64,000 nucleotides of DNA from the NCBI RefSeq assembly GCF_000165425.1, contig NW_001799444.1, positions 124,001-188,000 on the forward strand, given 5' to 3'. This document shows, one piece after another, positions 39,183 through 56,938 of the stretch; position 1 is the stretch's first letter, and every line of letters starts with the position of its first letter. Position numbers and translations under genes: made by a program. The notes under the pieces are model-generated. The model made no database searches. It was not told where the DNA came from and worked only from the letters and a program-made list of their open reading frames with translations. This DNA is from Paramecium tetraurelia. Its lineage: Eukaryota; Ciliophora; Oligohymenophorea; Peniculida; Parameciidae.

Positions 39183-40018
39183 TGATGAATAATCTCTACT
39201 ATCAAATTCGTTTTATCTACTAACTTTAAGTATGCAAAAAATCTTTATAGGCGAATTGGTTTGTCTCCTCTGACTTCTGAATTGCAAACATTGAGTGTGA
39301 ATGTATAATCTGAACCACTTATCGAAGGTCGTGGAGATTATGAACTCTCCTCTTTTAGAATTAGTAATCCTTGTATTTATTTTTTGAGTAATTCAACTTC
39401 TTAATGTAAAGAATTGATTTTGTCATCTCTTTGTCTGTTCTCTTAAACTATTTAGTCAACCTTCTTTTGGAGTTATTCTTTCTCATTCAGAGTTTAGGTG
39501 TATAGCTTTTTGTAGTCCTGTCTATTTTCATACAAATATTCATGATTTTCATCATCTTCTGTCAATAGATTCTTATACTTTTATGTCATATTGTTTCTAC
39601 TCTCTTGTTTGTTTTATAAATTTATGATTTTGTGCTCTAACTAATTCAAACCCATCTTTGCCTCATTTATCATGATCCCAAACTTTTTTCTGTCATTCTC
39701 ATCCTGAACTGTCCTAAGCATTGGCGATGTACTTTTTCGAGCCTATTAATCACGTTGAGCATCTAAGAATTTAAGTAGTCCATTTATATTGTCAAATCCT
39801 TATTATTTAAAAAGGGAATATAACTAATTTATAGTCTTCTCATCAGGCTTTGTCTTTTGATTCGACTCAGCATACGATGAATTGGATGAATAAACAGCTG
39901 ACTATCTTTTAGATGAACCTTAAGATATTATACTACTTGTACATGAAGATATATAGGGACTATTACATCTAGTTTTGTTTGTTTTATTCAATATGTCTTG
40001 GAAAGGGACAGAATTCAT
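39183..40018 (-). CDS. Coiled-coil hypothetical protein, 3' end uncertain
   Basis: ATG 40018 (MNSVPFQDILNKTNKTR) opens a long frame. Residues about 60-95 are QGFDNINGLLKFLDAQRDQ; residues about 110-230 form an evident coiled coil (YKKLYTQTLNEKEQLQKK, DKINSLHQEVELLKKQIQG). A Ser/Pro stretch (SSQSPRPSISGS) follows. The frame stays open beyond 39190 into the antisense of the ankyrin exons, so either a small intron near 39200-39240 brings in a stop or the two convergent genes truly overlap; the end given is approximate. No family recognised. Coiled-coil proteins of this kind are common in ciliate basal bodies and cortex, but nothing specific shows that here. Confidence 0.74.
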
Positions 40019-40087
40019 GTTAACTGATAAATTAATAATAATTTATAAGCAATTTAGTATTATTATTCTTATATAGAATAAACAATA

Positions 40088-40483
40088 ATGAGTTTTAATG
40101 AATTTTGTTTATCTAATTTACCCATCTTTGAAGAAAAGGTTAAGACAAAAATTAGGCATCTCATAAATTGGCTAACCAAACCTAAATAAATTATTTGTCT
40201 AACATTATTATTAATTAAATTTATAAATTACTTAATTATTCTCTATAATATAGGAATATTTTGAAATATAAAATTAACTGAATTATGATCCTTATCAAAA
40301 TCGAATATGTTCATGCAATTCTCTAGACAAAATTGATTTTTATTCGTTTTTTAACTTTTCTAATGAAAAAATCCTTCAAATTATTAAAAACTTAAAGGGA
40401 TAGAGAACAGATTTTGGTAGGATGATAAGAAAATAGTTCATTTTACGAATTCTCAATTAAAATTATTAATTTATTTAATTATT
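40088..40483 (+). CDS. Possible small gene or 5' exons upstream of the NDR kinase
   Basis: ATG 40088 begins MSFNEFCLSNLPIFEEK, and a later block (about 40257-40420) reads 'NQLNYDPYQNRICSCNSL' and 'EKILQIIKNLKG', both with good coding composition. The intron joining them is not clear and no TGA closes the frame before the kinase start at 40484. Depending on splicing the frame can run into the kinase. It may be a separate small gene or an N-terminal extension of the kinase. Confidence 0.38.
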
Positions 40484-42432
<1,949 letters not shown>

Positions 42433-42511
42433 GTCCTTAAATAATATATATGATATTATATTTTAAATAAATAATAACTTTATTTATAAGAGTTTCCTTA
42501 AAATTTTAAAA

Positions 42512-47195
<4,684 letters not shown>

Positions 47196-47472
47196 TTATG
47201 GGATTTTTCAAATTTATCTAATTCCTTAATTTAATTAACAAAACTAAATTGATTCTACGTTGATATTGCACTGTTTTATTAATTATCCTTAAGTACAACA
47301 AAATTGAATATTAAACCAAATAAGATTAAAATCAAAAAAATCAACTAGTAGTAGTTTGGAAAAATATTAAATTATAGATTAATATAATAAAATTTAAGTG
47401 TCTATCCCAATAACGTCTCATCAGTATAAATAATATTTAATGACTATATTCAAAATATACAAATATCTAAAG

Positions 47473-49029
47473 TCAATTAGAATATAAGTTGACCTTGGTA
47501 ATTTTTGGACTTAACTATATTTGATTATAACAAATAAAAGAGCTTTTCAGGTGATTTTGTTATTAAATCCTAAATTTATTGATGCTTTGCTTAGGCTACT
47601 TGAGTATTGTTCTCTGACTACTTGATGTTTTTAATATGCTATGTCTTACGCCATCATCCTTTAGAGGAGGACTACCACATCTGTAAGTGATAAATGGGTT
47701 GATGGACATCTCTTCTGAATTTGCAAAATGACTCTTGCTTCCAAATTATCTATTTTGACCCTCGAGAACAGAAGGACTTTTCTATCGTAAATTCAAAGTT
47801 GAATCTTTTAATCCTCTATGAGATTTGAGGAAAATCTGGAATAACCCATTTGTTTATGGAGTAATCTATTAGTTATTTTATTTTCTTCTTTGTTACTCTA
47901 TGAGATTATCCATTTTCTATTATATCATTTGATTCCTGGTCTTATTATCAAAGTTCTTCCATTTTCTATTTTTACTAAATTTGGTTGAAACCTAATCTTA
48001 TTAAGTGTCTAATTCTTCATCTATTTCTGTTTTATTTTAGAAAAATCGTGGATATTTGAGATGAGTTGATTGTTCCTAACTTACTTTATAATTGGCATAA
48101 AAATTAATTTCATTTTTGTGTTTGTCAAGATCTTAAGAATATGATTCGAAGATTTTTTCAATCAGTGAATTTCTGTGTATTTTATAAATCCAACCTTTTG
48201 AAGATAAACAAATAATGGAATATTCATAGGGGATCTTATTATAGAGATGATAAAATCCAAAAACCTACATTTCTCCGATTTCAAATAACTACAATTTATA
48301 GGAAATTATTACAACTAATGGTTGGGACTTGTTCGTCTATTTTCTAACTTAAAATAAACCTTATTTGACAATCAGAAAACTATCCGACTTTTCACCTTCT
48401 TGGACGACTACTTGGTTTTTTTCATATTCGTACAAAAATGAGTTCAAATATATCGAGGTTAATTACGTTCGATTCAGTTAATTAAAAATTGAAATTTGAG
48501 AAAAGAAATCAATATTCTAAATTGTTTAAGATGCTTACTTGTTCTATCTTTTTAGTCTATTCATAATGTAATATCTTTTAAAATTATTATTTATCCAAAA
48601 TAGCAAAAGTACAGTCAGTGACACATCTTATAGTCGCCAATCGAGGTTGTTTATGAATAAGTGCTAATTCACCGAAGGATTCTCCTTTTTTGAGGATTCT
48701 AACAGATTCTAATTCATCAAATCCTCTCCTTCTTATTAACACTTCCACCTGTCCATCTAAAATAACATAAAATTTAGTTCCAATTGTATCTAATAGATGT
48801 AAATTTTAATACCTAAATGAAAGACAACTTCAGTTGATTAGAATTTTTCTATAAACATGTATTTGCAGCACTCACGATGAATAATTAATCCATTTTCTTG
48901 CCTCTAATACTACTTAAAAAATGGTAGTTCCTAGGTCAGTTAGACCAAGAGATCAATTTCGGCCTTGCATCTGTGTTGTGGTTACTTTCTAAGCAATTGC
49001 AAAGTGTCTGTAAGGTGTGAATCTAGCAT
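47473..49029 (-). CDS. Tandem cyclic-nucleotide-binding-domain protein
   Basis: ATG 49029 (MLDSHLTDTLQLLRKQ) to TGA 47473-47475; about 490 residues. The first CNB domain (about residues 70-160) has a complete phosphate-binding cassette: GTKFYVILDGQVEVL, then KKGESFGELALIHKQPRLATI with the conserved Glu and Arg. A 22-nt intron near 48528-48549 leads to a second CNB-like domain (YEKNQVVVQEGEKSDSFLIV, YKLQLFEIGEMQVFG) in which the cassette is not recognisable. The C-terminal 170 residues are Lys/Gln/Ser-rich (GSPPLKDDGVRHSILKTSSS). Tandem CNBs occur in PKA regulatory subunits and cGMP kinases; no kinase domain or PKA inhibitor motif was found, so it is a cNMP sensor of unknown output. Confidence 0.87.
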
Positions 49030-49175
49030 TTTACGAAATTTAGTTTATTTAATAAATTAATTAAATCAAGTTATACTGCAAAGTTATTTTTCAAAGTATC
49101 TGTTTTAACTAAGAATATTCATTATTTTTGTATTAATATCTACATTGATTGTAATATATAAACGCATAATAATAA

Positions 49176-50897
49176 TCATCCTACATTTTTGGCTGCAGAT
49201 CTTTAATTATTTTCCATTCTATACACACTATCACTAACTTTTCCGAATTTTGCATCATACTCATTCAAAAGAGCATGAATTCTTAAAGGTAGATTTTTCA
49301 TTGTGCCTAATTGCTTGATTTATTTATATTTAGGTTATCTTTCTATAAAATAAGGATGTAGAGTACCAATTTTTTTGAACCATTCAAGCGCATCAACTAC
49401 TTTTTCTTCATCTGCCAGTAAAATAGCAGTATCAAGATAATTCGAAACACTCTAGAATGTAGGTTTCATTTTAGTACTTACAATTTCAAACATTCTGTAT
49501 AGATCCAATAGTCTTTTTTCGTTAAACAAAATTTCTAGGAAATATAATTAATGAGATTACTAATAATCTATTCATAAGTGAATTGATCCTTTTGAATTTA
49601 GTACTAATCAAACAATGGTAGAACTTAACCTTCAAGATCAGGTAATCGATTGGCTGCTACCATTAATTCGCACATTGAATTTAGAGTTCTTTGAGATATC
49701 ATTTATTTAGATGCTGCTTCATTAAATATCTTCCAAGCATCTTTTATGTATTCCTCAACGATTTTGTTATCTAAATTTGGCAAGGAACATGCTCCAATGT
49801 ACACTCTTATAATTTGAGTGTAGATGTATTTATTCGGTGTGATTTAGTACTATTTCATTTGTTTAATGACTTCGTGAGCAATTTTGACATCGCCACACTG
49901 TGAACAAGCCTTGAGAGTGCACACAATAGTATCGGAATCTATTTGAACAGATGTCAGGACCATTTTTCGATAGAACTCCAAGGCTTTTTCGGCGTACTAA
50001 GAAGGGAGGAGTAAATTTTACATCTTTTCTTGAACCCAAGGCTTTGATGATAGAATTGTAGATGTAGGTAGTGTCTCTAAATTCCATGTCATTCATTTAG
50101 TCGTGGAGTTGGATTGCCTTTTCAGCTTCGTGTGTCTGTAATAATAGATATTAGGAAGAATTTACATCTGCGCAGATTTCGATCATCAATCCAATGAGGT
50201 TTTCGTCAGGTTTCAAGTGGGATTCTAATCTGGCCTCATCAAATAGATCCCAGCATTTCTTCCATTGTTTGACTCTATAGAATGAGTTAATGAGGGTTGT
50301 GTAGATGGGGATGTCTGGCTCGAATCCGTCTCTTTTGAGATCATTAAATATTCTCAGTGCATTTTCAGATTAGAGGTTCTTGCAATACACGTTTATCAAT
50401 GTATTATAGAGATGCAAGGAGGATCCAAATTCTCAATAATATTAAGTTATACATTTTTGTGCTATGTGATAATAAGCTTCAGCTTTCTCGACATTTCTGA
50501 ACTTACCATATGCATTGATTAAGCACATGTATGTTTATTGATTGGGTTTAATTTTGAGATTGTCCATGAATTGCTGTATTTCATCAATTTGATCAAATTT
50601 ATTTTATGCAACTACAGCTTATAAGAGGAAGTTGACGGACTTGATGTCAACAGCACGTTTTTGGAAATAGTTGGTCAGATTGGTGTCGATTTGTTTGAGG
50701 ATGTGTTAAGGTTGATAGCTCTCGAGGATGCTTTATTTGATGTTGTCTTCGTCGTTGATTTTGGAGAAGAGTTTCTTGACTTCCTTGAATTCTTCACTCT
50801 CTTTAATGGGTTGAGACCTTTGAATGGGTGCAAACATTGATTTGAGGGCTTGTTTCTTAGCGAATTAGGCAATTAGTTTTGTATGAATTATAAACAT
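49176..50897 (-). CDS. Pentatricopeptide-repeat (PPR) protein
   Basis: ATG 50897 starts with a basic, hydrophobic presequence (MFIIHTKLIAQFAKKQALKS) typical of mitochondrial targeting; TGA is at 49176-49178, length about 555 residues. Repeats of about 35 residues are visible: QQTYMCLINAYGKFRNVEKA, then LHLYNTLINVYCKNLQSENA, then PDIPIYTTLINSFYRVKQW, then TTYIYNSIIKALGSRK. Each has the PPR pattern 'YN.LI.....G....A..'. A 21-nt intron lies near 50431-50451. PPR proteins bind organellar RNA in a sequence-specific way and guide its processing, stability or translation. The C-terminal part (MKNLPLRIHALLNEYD) is helical. Mitochondrial location is inferred from the presequence and family. Confidence 0.87.
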
Positions 50898-51040
50898 AAA
50901 TTAAAATAATTTATAAATGCTCAGAAATCTTTAATTTCCAATCTTGTTTATATGAATTAAGATATCACTATATAAGCAGAGGATTATTAAAATGAAATAA
51001 ATACTTGATTATACTTTAAATAAAAATAAATAATTAATTA

Positions 51041-51694
51041 ATGGAGCAGCTCAAAAAACTAATCCAAGAATAAGTGGAGGAATAAGATATTGTCGAGGAT
51101 TTAAATATCGATGGTGTGAAAATCACTAAATTCACTGAGGAAATGGCTGCTCTCTTTACTCAGCATCAATAGCTGTTGGGTTTGTCATTTGAAAAATGCG
51201 GATTGACAACTCTTGACGGATTCCCTAAATTAAAGAAATTGTAAAATTTGGAGTTTGAAAACAACTCATTAACAGGAACAGCAATTAAATTTATAGCAGA
51301 TAATTTCAAGGAGTTGATCAACTTGAATTTATCACAAAACAATATTAAGTCAGTTGATGTAATCATGACCAATATCCTGATAGGATTTGAAGCCCTTAGC
51401 CTCTCTAACCAAATTGGAATCATTGGAGTTGAAGGATAACCCCCTCACCAAAGAAGCAGGATATCATAAAAAGGTGTTCCAACTTCTCCCATCCCTCAAA
51501 GTATTGGACAACAAAAATGAGAAGGGCGAGGAAGTTCTCGACGTATGACATAATATTCTAACCATTAGGATGAAGTTGATGATGAAGACATAGACGATGA
51601 CCAATTAGATGAAGATGACTCATTCGATGAAAGCGAAGTAGATGATGAAGAATCCGAAGAGCCTGTTAAGCCAACAAAAAAAACAAAAAAATGA
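51041..51694 (+). CDS. ANP32-like acidic leucine-rich nuclear phosphoprotein
   Basis: Two introns (25 nt at about 51358-51382 and 26 nt at about 51545-51570) give exactly 200 residues. The N-terminal LRR domain reads LSFEKCGLTTLDGFPKLKKL, then LEFENNSLTGTAIKF and LNLSQNNIKSVDDLKPLASL, capped by LELKDNPLTKEAGYHKKVFQ and LPSLKVLDNKNEKGEEV, the ANP32 LRRCT. The last 45 residues are an Asp/Glu-rich tail (DDEDIDDDQLDEDDSFDESE) ending in KPTKKTKK, a likely nuclear import signal. ANP32 proteins bind histones and phosphatases and act in chromatin and mRNA export. Domain order, length and the acidic tail fit the family well. Confidence 0.91.
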
Positions 51695-51740
51695 CATTCT
51701 TTTGTTTTGCCCATTAAAACATATAAAATCCCGCCAATAA

Positions 51741-52886
51741 TCATTTCAATATTCCATCCCCTATTAACTCATCAACATTCCTGATACCAAACTACTTACA
51801 AATCTCATCCCTATGTTCATTCAAATAAGGCGCCTATTTTGGATAATCCAAATTTATATTACTAAAACTAAGCGGATTTCTAATTGCTTTCTCTCCATTC
51901 TCAAGTTCCATCACCATATTCAATTACTTCGTATGTGAACTCTCCAAACATTGTCCCACTGATTTAACTTCCCCCACTGGAATCTTATTCTTTTTCATTA
52001 CCTCTATTAAATCTTCCACATCCCAAATCTCCAAAGCCTCCTCTATAATTTTCTTTAATTTCTCGCTATTCTAAACCCTACCTTTGTTCTCTTTGAATTG
52101 TTCATCACTTGTTAAATGATTAAGATTCAAAATCTTACACAAAGATTAGAATTAATTGTCTTGAGCCACTCCTATCACAATATATTTGTTTTTTATTTTG
52201 AAAGTCCCATAAGGTGAGATTGACGGATGTTGATTCCCCATTCTATGCATGTCCTTTTACCCATTCAAATACATTCCACTCACATTCACAAGACTAGCTA
52301 TTGCACTCTCATATAAAGATGTCTAAATATGACATCCCCTATCTGTCTCAATTCTTTAGTATAAAGCTCCCTAAATTCCATTGCAGAGGTTTAAGGCTGT
52401 CAGTACATCAATAATGGCAACTCCAACTTTCATGGGTTCTCTCTCCTTCTCCCCTGTGATGTGCATAAAACCAGTTTCTGCCTACATAATGTAATCGAAT
52501 CCTGGCTGATTATTATTCGATCCAAAGCCATTGACTGAAGCATATATTAATCTTGGGTTTATTTTCGATAACTCATCATAACCTAGACCCAATCGATCCA
52601 TGACTCCTGAAGTGAAGTTTTCGACTAACACATCAGATTATTGAGCTAATTGTTTGATGAACGAACTTCCCTTCTTGAGATCCACACAAATTGATTACTT
52701 GCTTCTATTGATTGACAAGAAGTAAGTGCTTTGATTATTAAAGAATGGAGGTCCCCATTTCCTAGTTTCATCCCCTTCAAAAGATTCGACCTTTATAACC
52801 TAAGCACCCAAATCTGATAGAAGCATAGTAGCATATGGTCCAACTAAAATTCTAGACAAATCCAAGACTTTGAGCTATTTATACAT
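51741..52886 (-). CDS. CaiB/BaiF (family III) CoA-transferase
   Basis: ATG 52886 ([20 protein letters not shown]) to TGA 51741-51743; about 375 residues. Family blocks are [85 protein letters not shown] (with the catalytic Asp) and [14 protein letters not shown], plus [13 protein letters not shown]. These match family III enzymes such as succinate-hydroxymethylglutarate CoA-transferase (SUGCT) and formyl-CoA transferase, which move CoA between carboxylic acids. The donor and acceptor cannot be fixed from sequence, though a mitochondrial SUGCT-like role is likely. The start given has no targeting peptide; an additional 5' exon near 52900-53010 is possible. Confidence 0.93.
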
Positions 52887-53107
52887 ATTCTAAAAATAAA
52901 ATTATCTTATATCTCAATAGTCTGAAATATCAATTATTGTTATCAAAACTGTTCTCTTGATAATCCAAAAATATCCACTACTCACTTAGAGTATCTATTT
53001 CCATTTTGAATTAATGGTATTATGTATAGAGCATTGAAGATTAAGCTTATCTATGGAACATACAAAAATATCCTTCTTTTATATTTTAGTTAGATTTAAT
53101 TTAATTA

Positions 53108-54955
53108 TCAATATAGAGTAATCATATTTATTCTCTATTCTAATTTTTATTGTTGTTCATCTTCCTTTTAATCTTTTGGAATCGAGAATATAAAATGTTG
53201 ATTAATTTTGTTCTTTTTACTACCTACTTTTTAAATCCATATTAGATTCTTGATTTCTTGGCTTTTAATGTCTTGAAACAATTTCAGAACTGTAATCAAA
53301 GAAAAAAATTGCAGTGTTGATGACCCATACAAATATGTGAGTTGTCCAAGAGGATTTCTTACTAAATCAGTTAGTAGTACTGTAATACTCAATACTCCAA
53401 ACAAGATTTCTAAAATAATTCCAAAATACACCAATAATTGTATCTTAAATAAGATCTGTCCATCTACTATCAAATTAGCTGATTTGTTATTGTACTTCTC
53501 TTAGTGCTCATCAGATTGATAGCGAAGTTACTAAGTCTTTTAGTCTTAAATGCTATTAGTGATGTAATTTAGTTGTTTATTGGCATTTTTTGATTTTTAT
53601 TTTGGAGTCAATGTTTCCTATTATTTTCGTTTTTCAGCCATTTGTTTGGTTTCTTTCACAGCTTTAATCTACAATTTGATTGTTTCTTGATAGGTTTATC
53701 TATCATCATCATTTTCCCATTTGATATCATTCTATTGGTCCTCCTTTAGACAACAACTATTTATCTCCTCACCTGGTTACTCTTCTTAGAATTCATTCTC
53801 AATATGGTTTAGATTTGGATCAAGCCTTTTATCTTTATTTTAGAGTGATTTCAATTGTTTTTGACTTTCCTATCGAAAGAAGGTTGAACCACGCATGCCT
53901 TTGATGAATGTTGTAGCAAATGAAACTGATTTAATTTTTGTAACTCCTAATTTTGGTTTGACCTGTTCAATCTATTTAACATCCTCTTTTATTTCATCTC
54001 TTATTTCGCTTTTCTTATCCTCATTACTCACTTACATGGACACTCTGAGATACCTTTGCATTGATTCTGGAGACTTACAAATACTATCGTTTTAGGGCAC
54101 TTATTCAATTTGATCAACATTATTCTTCTGCTATTCGAGGTATTACCTTTTGCAATTGTGAATCTATTCCCTGATGCACTTCTAAAGAGATCGTCCATAA
54201 ATCAGAAATTCAAAGATAAAGATGAAGAAATTGACCAAGAGGAATAAATAACAGAACATCAAAAACGCAGGGTATTAGACTCCTTTCCTTAGCCCTAGTT
54301 TAGTGCTTTAAAATTGATACCATTCATGGTACTGACTGAAATCTGGACCAAGAAGACTACGAAGAGTCTGAACTTCAATGTTTCCTTGTAATATTTGAAG
54401 ATGAACTTCCTCTTCTCCTTGTCCTGATAAACATTGAAGGAGATCTCATCATACATTGTGTACCACACGATCAACAGACATCCGTATATGTAAAATAGCA
54501 ATGTGTAAACCACCTCTGACAACAGCCTCTCGATTACTATTGTCCTCCCTTTCTAATATAGGTTTACAATCTTGCGTTTACGTATATTTCAAAGGGATCC
54601 AGGATCAGCCATATCAGTTTACACGTTGACATTACGATTGTCAGAACAAGGATAAAATTCTAAGGGGACCCTATTAAAGCAAAGGCATACTGCAAACAAC
54701 TACATTTGTTCAGACCAATTACGTGTAATAAGATGGAATTTTGGATGTCTTTAAAGAGGCCTAGAATTGACGAATTGTTATAAAGAGTATAAAAACAAAA
54801 GCTGCACAGTATACACCTTAGAATGTGTAATAGGGTGCTTTGTAAATGTCTTATAAATTATCAAAGCACTCATCACCAAATGCCCCTATATCGCAAAGGC
54901 ATTTTCCATCAATCACTATTCCTTTGTCACAACACTCAATCTCGCATTTAGACAT
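53108..54955 (-). CDS. Multi-pass membrane protein with N-terminal EGF-like Cys module
   Basis: ATG 54955 begins MSKCEIECCDKGIVIDGKC, with six cysteines (C-x3-CC-x8-C-x-C-x8-C) resembling an EGF-like module, followed by DIYKAPYYTFQG and a first membrane helix (CAAFVFILFITI). More hydrophobic helices follow (FILVLTIVMSTCKLIWLIL, VVYTLLFYIYGCLLIVW, LLVYFGIILEILFGVLS), about six to seven in all, with a Gln/Lys-rich segment of about 200 residues (53500-54100) and a short charged tail to TGA 53108-53110; about 590 residues. The layout resembles a receptor with a small Cys-rich ectodomain, but no GPCR motif is recognised. There is no separate signal peptide, so topology is uncertain. Confidence 0.74.
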
Positions 54956-55104
54956 TATAAATTTATACAGTAAAATATTTAAGACTATTATATAATGTAC
55001 TTATACACATATAAATATAAATATCTTACACATTAGTTTTCCGATTCTCAATTCTAAAGTAATAATTATTCTAAAAATAACAAACACATTTTCAAATTTA
55101 ATAA

Positions 55105-56613
55105 ATGATCGAAGAAGAAGATGTAATCAATACTACATAGTTCAACAAAATCATCTAAATTTCTTACATGGGAGGGAAATTATCAAAATTACAACTCCAA
55201 CAGATGAACCTGGAGAAAATTATTAATCAGTGTATATCCTTTATTTAAGATGGCGCTTCCTTTAGAGAATGTACCAATTACTTACATGGGTTGGCCATGG
55301 TTTATTTAAAATAATATTAGCTTTTAAGACAAGAAATACTCAGTCTACAGAATTCAATGATGAATAAAGAAAATTTTGTCGAAGTCGAAAAAAAAGATGC
55401 GCGTTCAAAAAATAAATAAACAAAAACAAGACCAAACTAATAAAAGGAGGCCATTACTGAATTATAAGAACATTCTAATAGTTCAAGGGATAATCCAAGA
55501 AACATAGCAAGTGCTGAGCGCTTGTAATTAGATTCATAGAAAACTCCATTTGATATTAATCTGTATTTAAGAAAGGAAGACTCAGACAGTTCAAATGGTT
55601 TTGGAACTGCCAACTTCATTCTTAAGGATGTGTAATCAATTGAAAAACAATCTTTAAAAGAAATTTTAAATAATAGAAGAAATTAAAAGGAATAATCCCA
55701 AGCATCTTCAAAATAGACTCCGTTGCTTCCATAAATCATCATCAATGATGCAGATAATGAAATATAGGAAGAATAGTTTTAGTTTCAAAATGAAGAAGAT
55801 GAAGATGAAATCACGGATACTAGAGTTGAAGTGAGACATGGAAACATCATGAGAGCATTAGAAGAATTTGGAATCAGTTTTGATAATAATCAATAAGCTA
55901 TGAATCAAACCAAATTAACAGATAGGAGTAAGAGATAAACTAAAAAATAATAAACAACCCTTTCTAAATAATTAGATCATCAAGATAAAGACAGAGTGCT
56001 TCAGGAAAATTATCAAAGAAACTTAGAAGAATTCATTAAATATCAAGATAAGATGGATGATCTTCAAATCAAAATGGATCTAATGAATCTTCAACCTGAA
56101 TTTTGGTCTAAATAAGATGATCTAATACATATGATCAATCAATATGAAATCCCCCTTAACTAAACTGTCATCAATAAGTAAAATCATCTAATTATATATT
56201 TAGTAAGAATTTGCCACTCTCCTCCTATTCCAAAATGCAAGGGATGACAACAATTGAGAATTCCAACAATCAATTCTAGGGAATCAATAGTTTTGATGAT
56301 TAAGAGGAAATACCTGAATTTTAATCCATGGATTCAAATAGACATTCTAAGAGTATCGATGTAGATAGCAATGAATATCACGTATATAAGAGATTGATTT
56401 AAGATTTAAGAAGTGAATTTTCTAAAGAAAAAGTTATTAGTTCAATTAATGTTATTATTTATTTTGATTATGTTTTAGTATTTCAAGTTTAGATCAGAAG
56501 AGAACAAAGCAAAGAGCTTCTATGATTTGTTATTGATGAGTCGATTGGGTTTCTGTTAAATTAAAAAAGAACAGCAAATAGGAAACTATACAAACATGTT
56601 AATAGAATTATGA
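55105..56613 (+). CDS. Kleisin (Rad21/Rec8-like cohesin subunit)
   Basis: ATG 55105 to TGA 56611-56613; about 485 residues. The N-terminal SMC3-binding domain is seen as GGKLSKLQLQQMNLEKII, then ASFRECTNYLHGLAMVYLKQ and YQLLRQEILSL, matching the kleisin pattern 'KLSK..I...DI' and 'LRLSGHLLLGVVRIYSRK..YLLDD'. The C-terminal winged helix that binds the SMC1 head reads EENKAKSFYDLLLMSRLGF, then CQIKKEQQIGNYTNM, like the Rad21/Rec8 end 'AA..FYE.L.L...G.V...Q...YG.I.I'. The middle is Gln/Glu/Asp/Ser-rich and disordered, as usual. Introns of 25-45 nt lie near 56180-56210 and 56450. Kleisins close the cohesin ring; mitotic Rad21 versus meiotic Rec8 cannot be told here. Confidence 0.82.
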
Positions 56614-56938
56614 AATAATTAGAATTTATTATATATACATTTTCCTTAAAGATATTATTCAAGGTTGGTTTTAAATTATCAAAATAAATGATTCTCTTGC
56701 GATCTTTAGTTAAAAATCTAAAAAATGTAATTAAATAACTGGATTATAATTATGAATACATTTCTACAATAAGAAAAATTAATATTAATATTACTTATTT
56801 TTAAATAAGTTTCATAATATTATTAATAATTTAGCAGTTTATAATTGTATTAATTAAATTAAGACAATCAATTGTAATAAAGATATTGATAAAAAATGTA
56901 AACTTATAAACGTATTTGACATATAAATCAATATAAAA
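56614..56938. other. Very AT-rich spacer between convergent genes
   Basis: About 325 bases between the ends of the kleisin and ABCA genes, dominated by A and T runs. TGA is frequent in all frames. No gene, repeat array or RNA feature was recognised. Confidence 0.5.
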
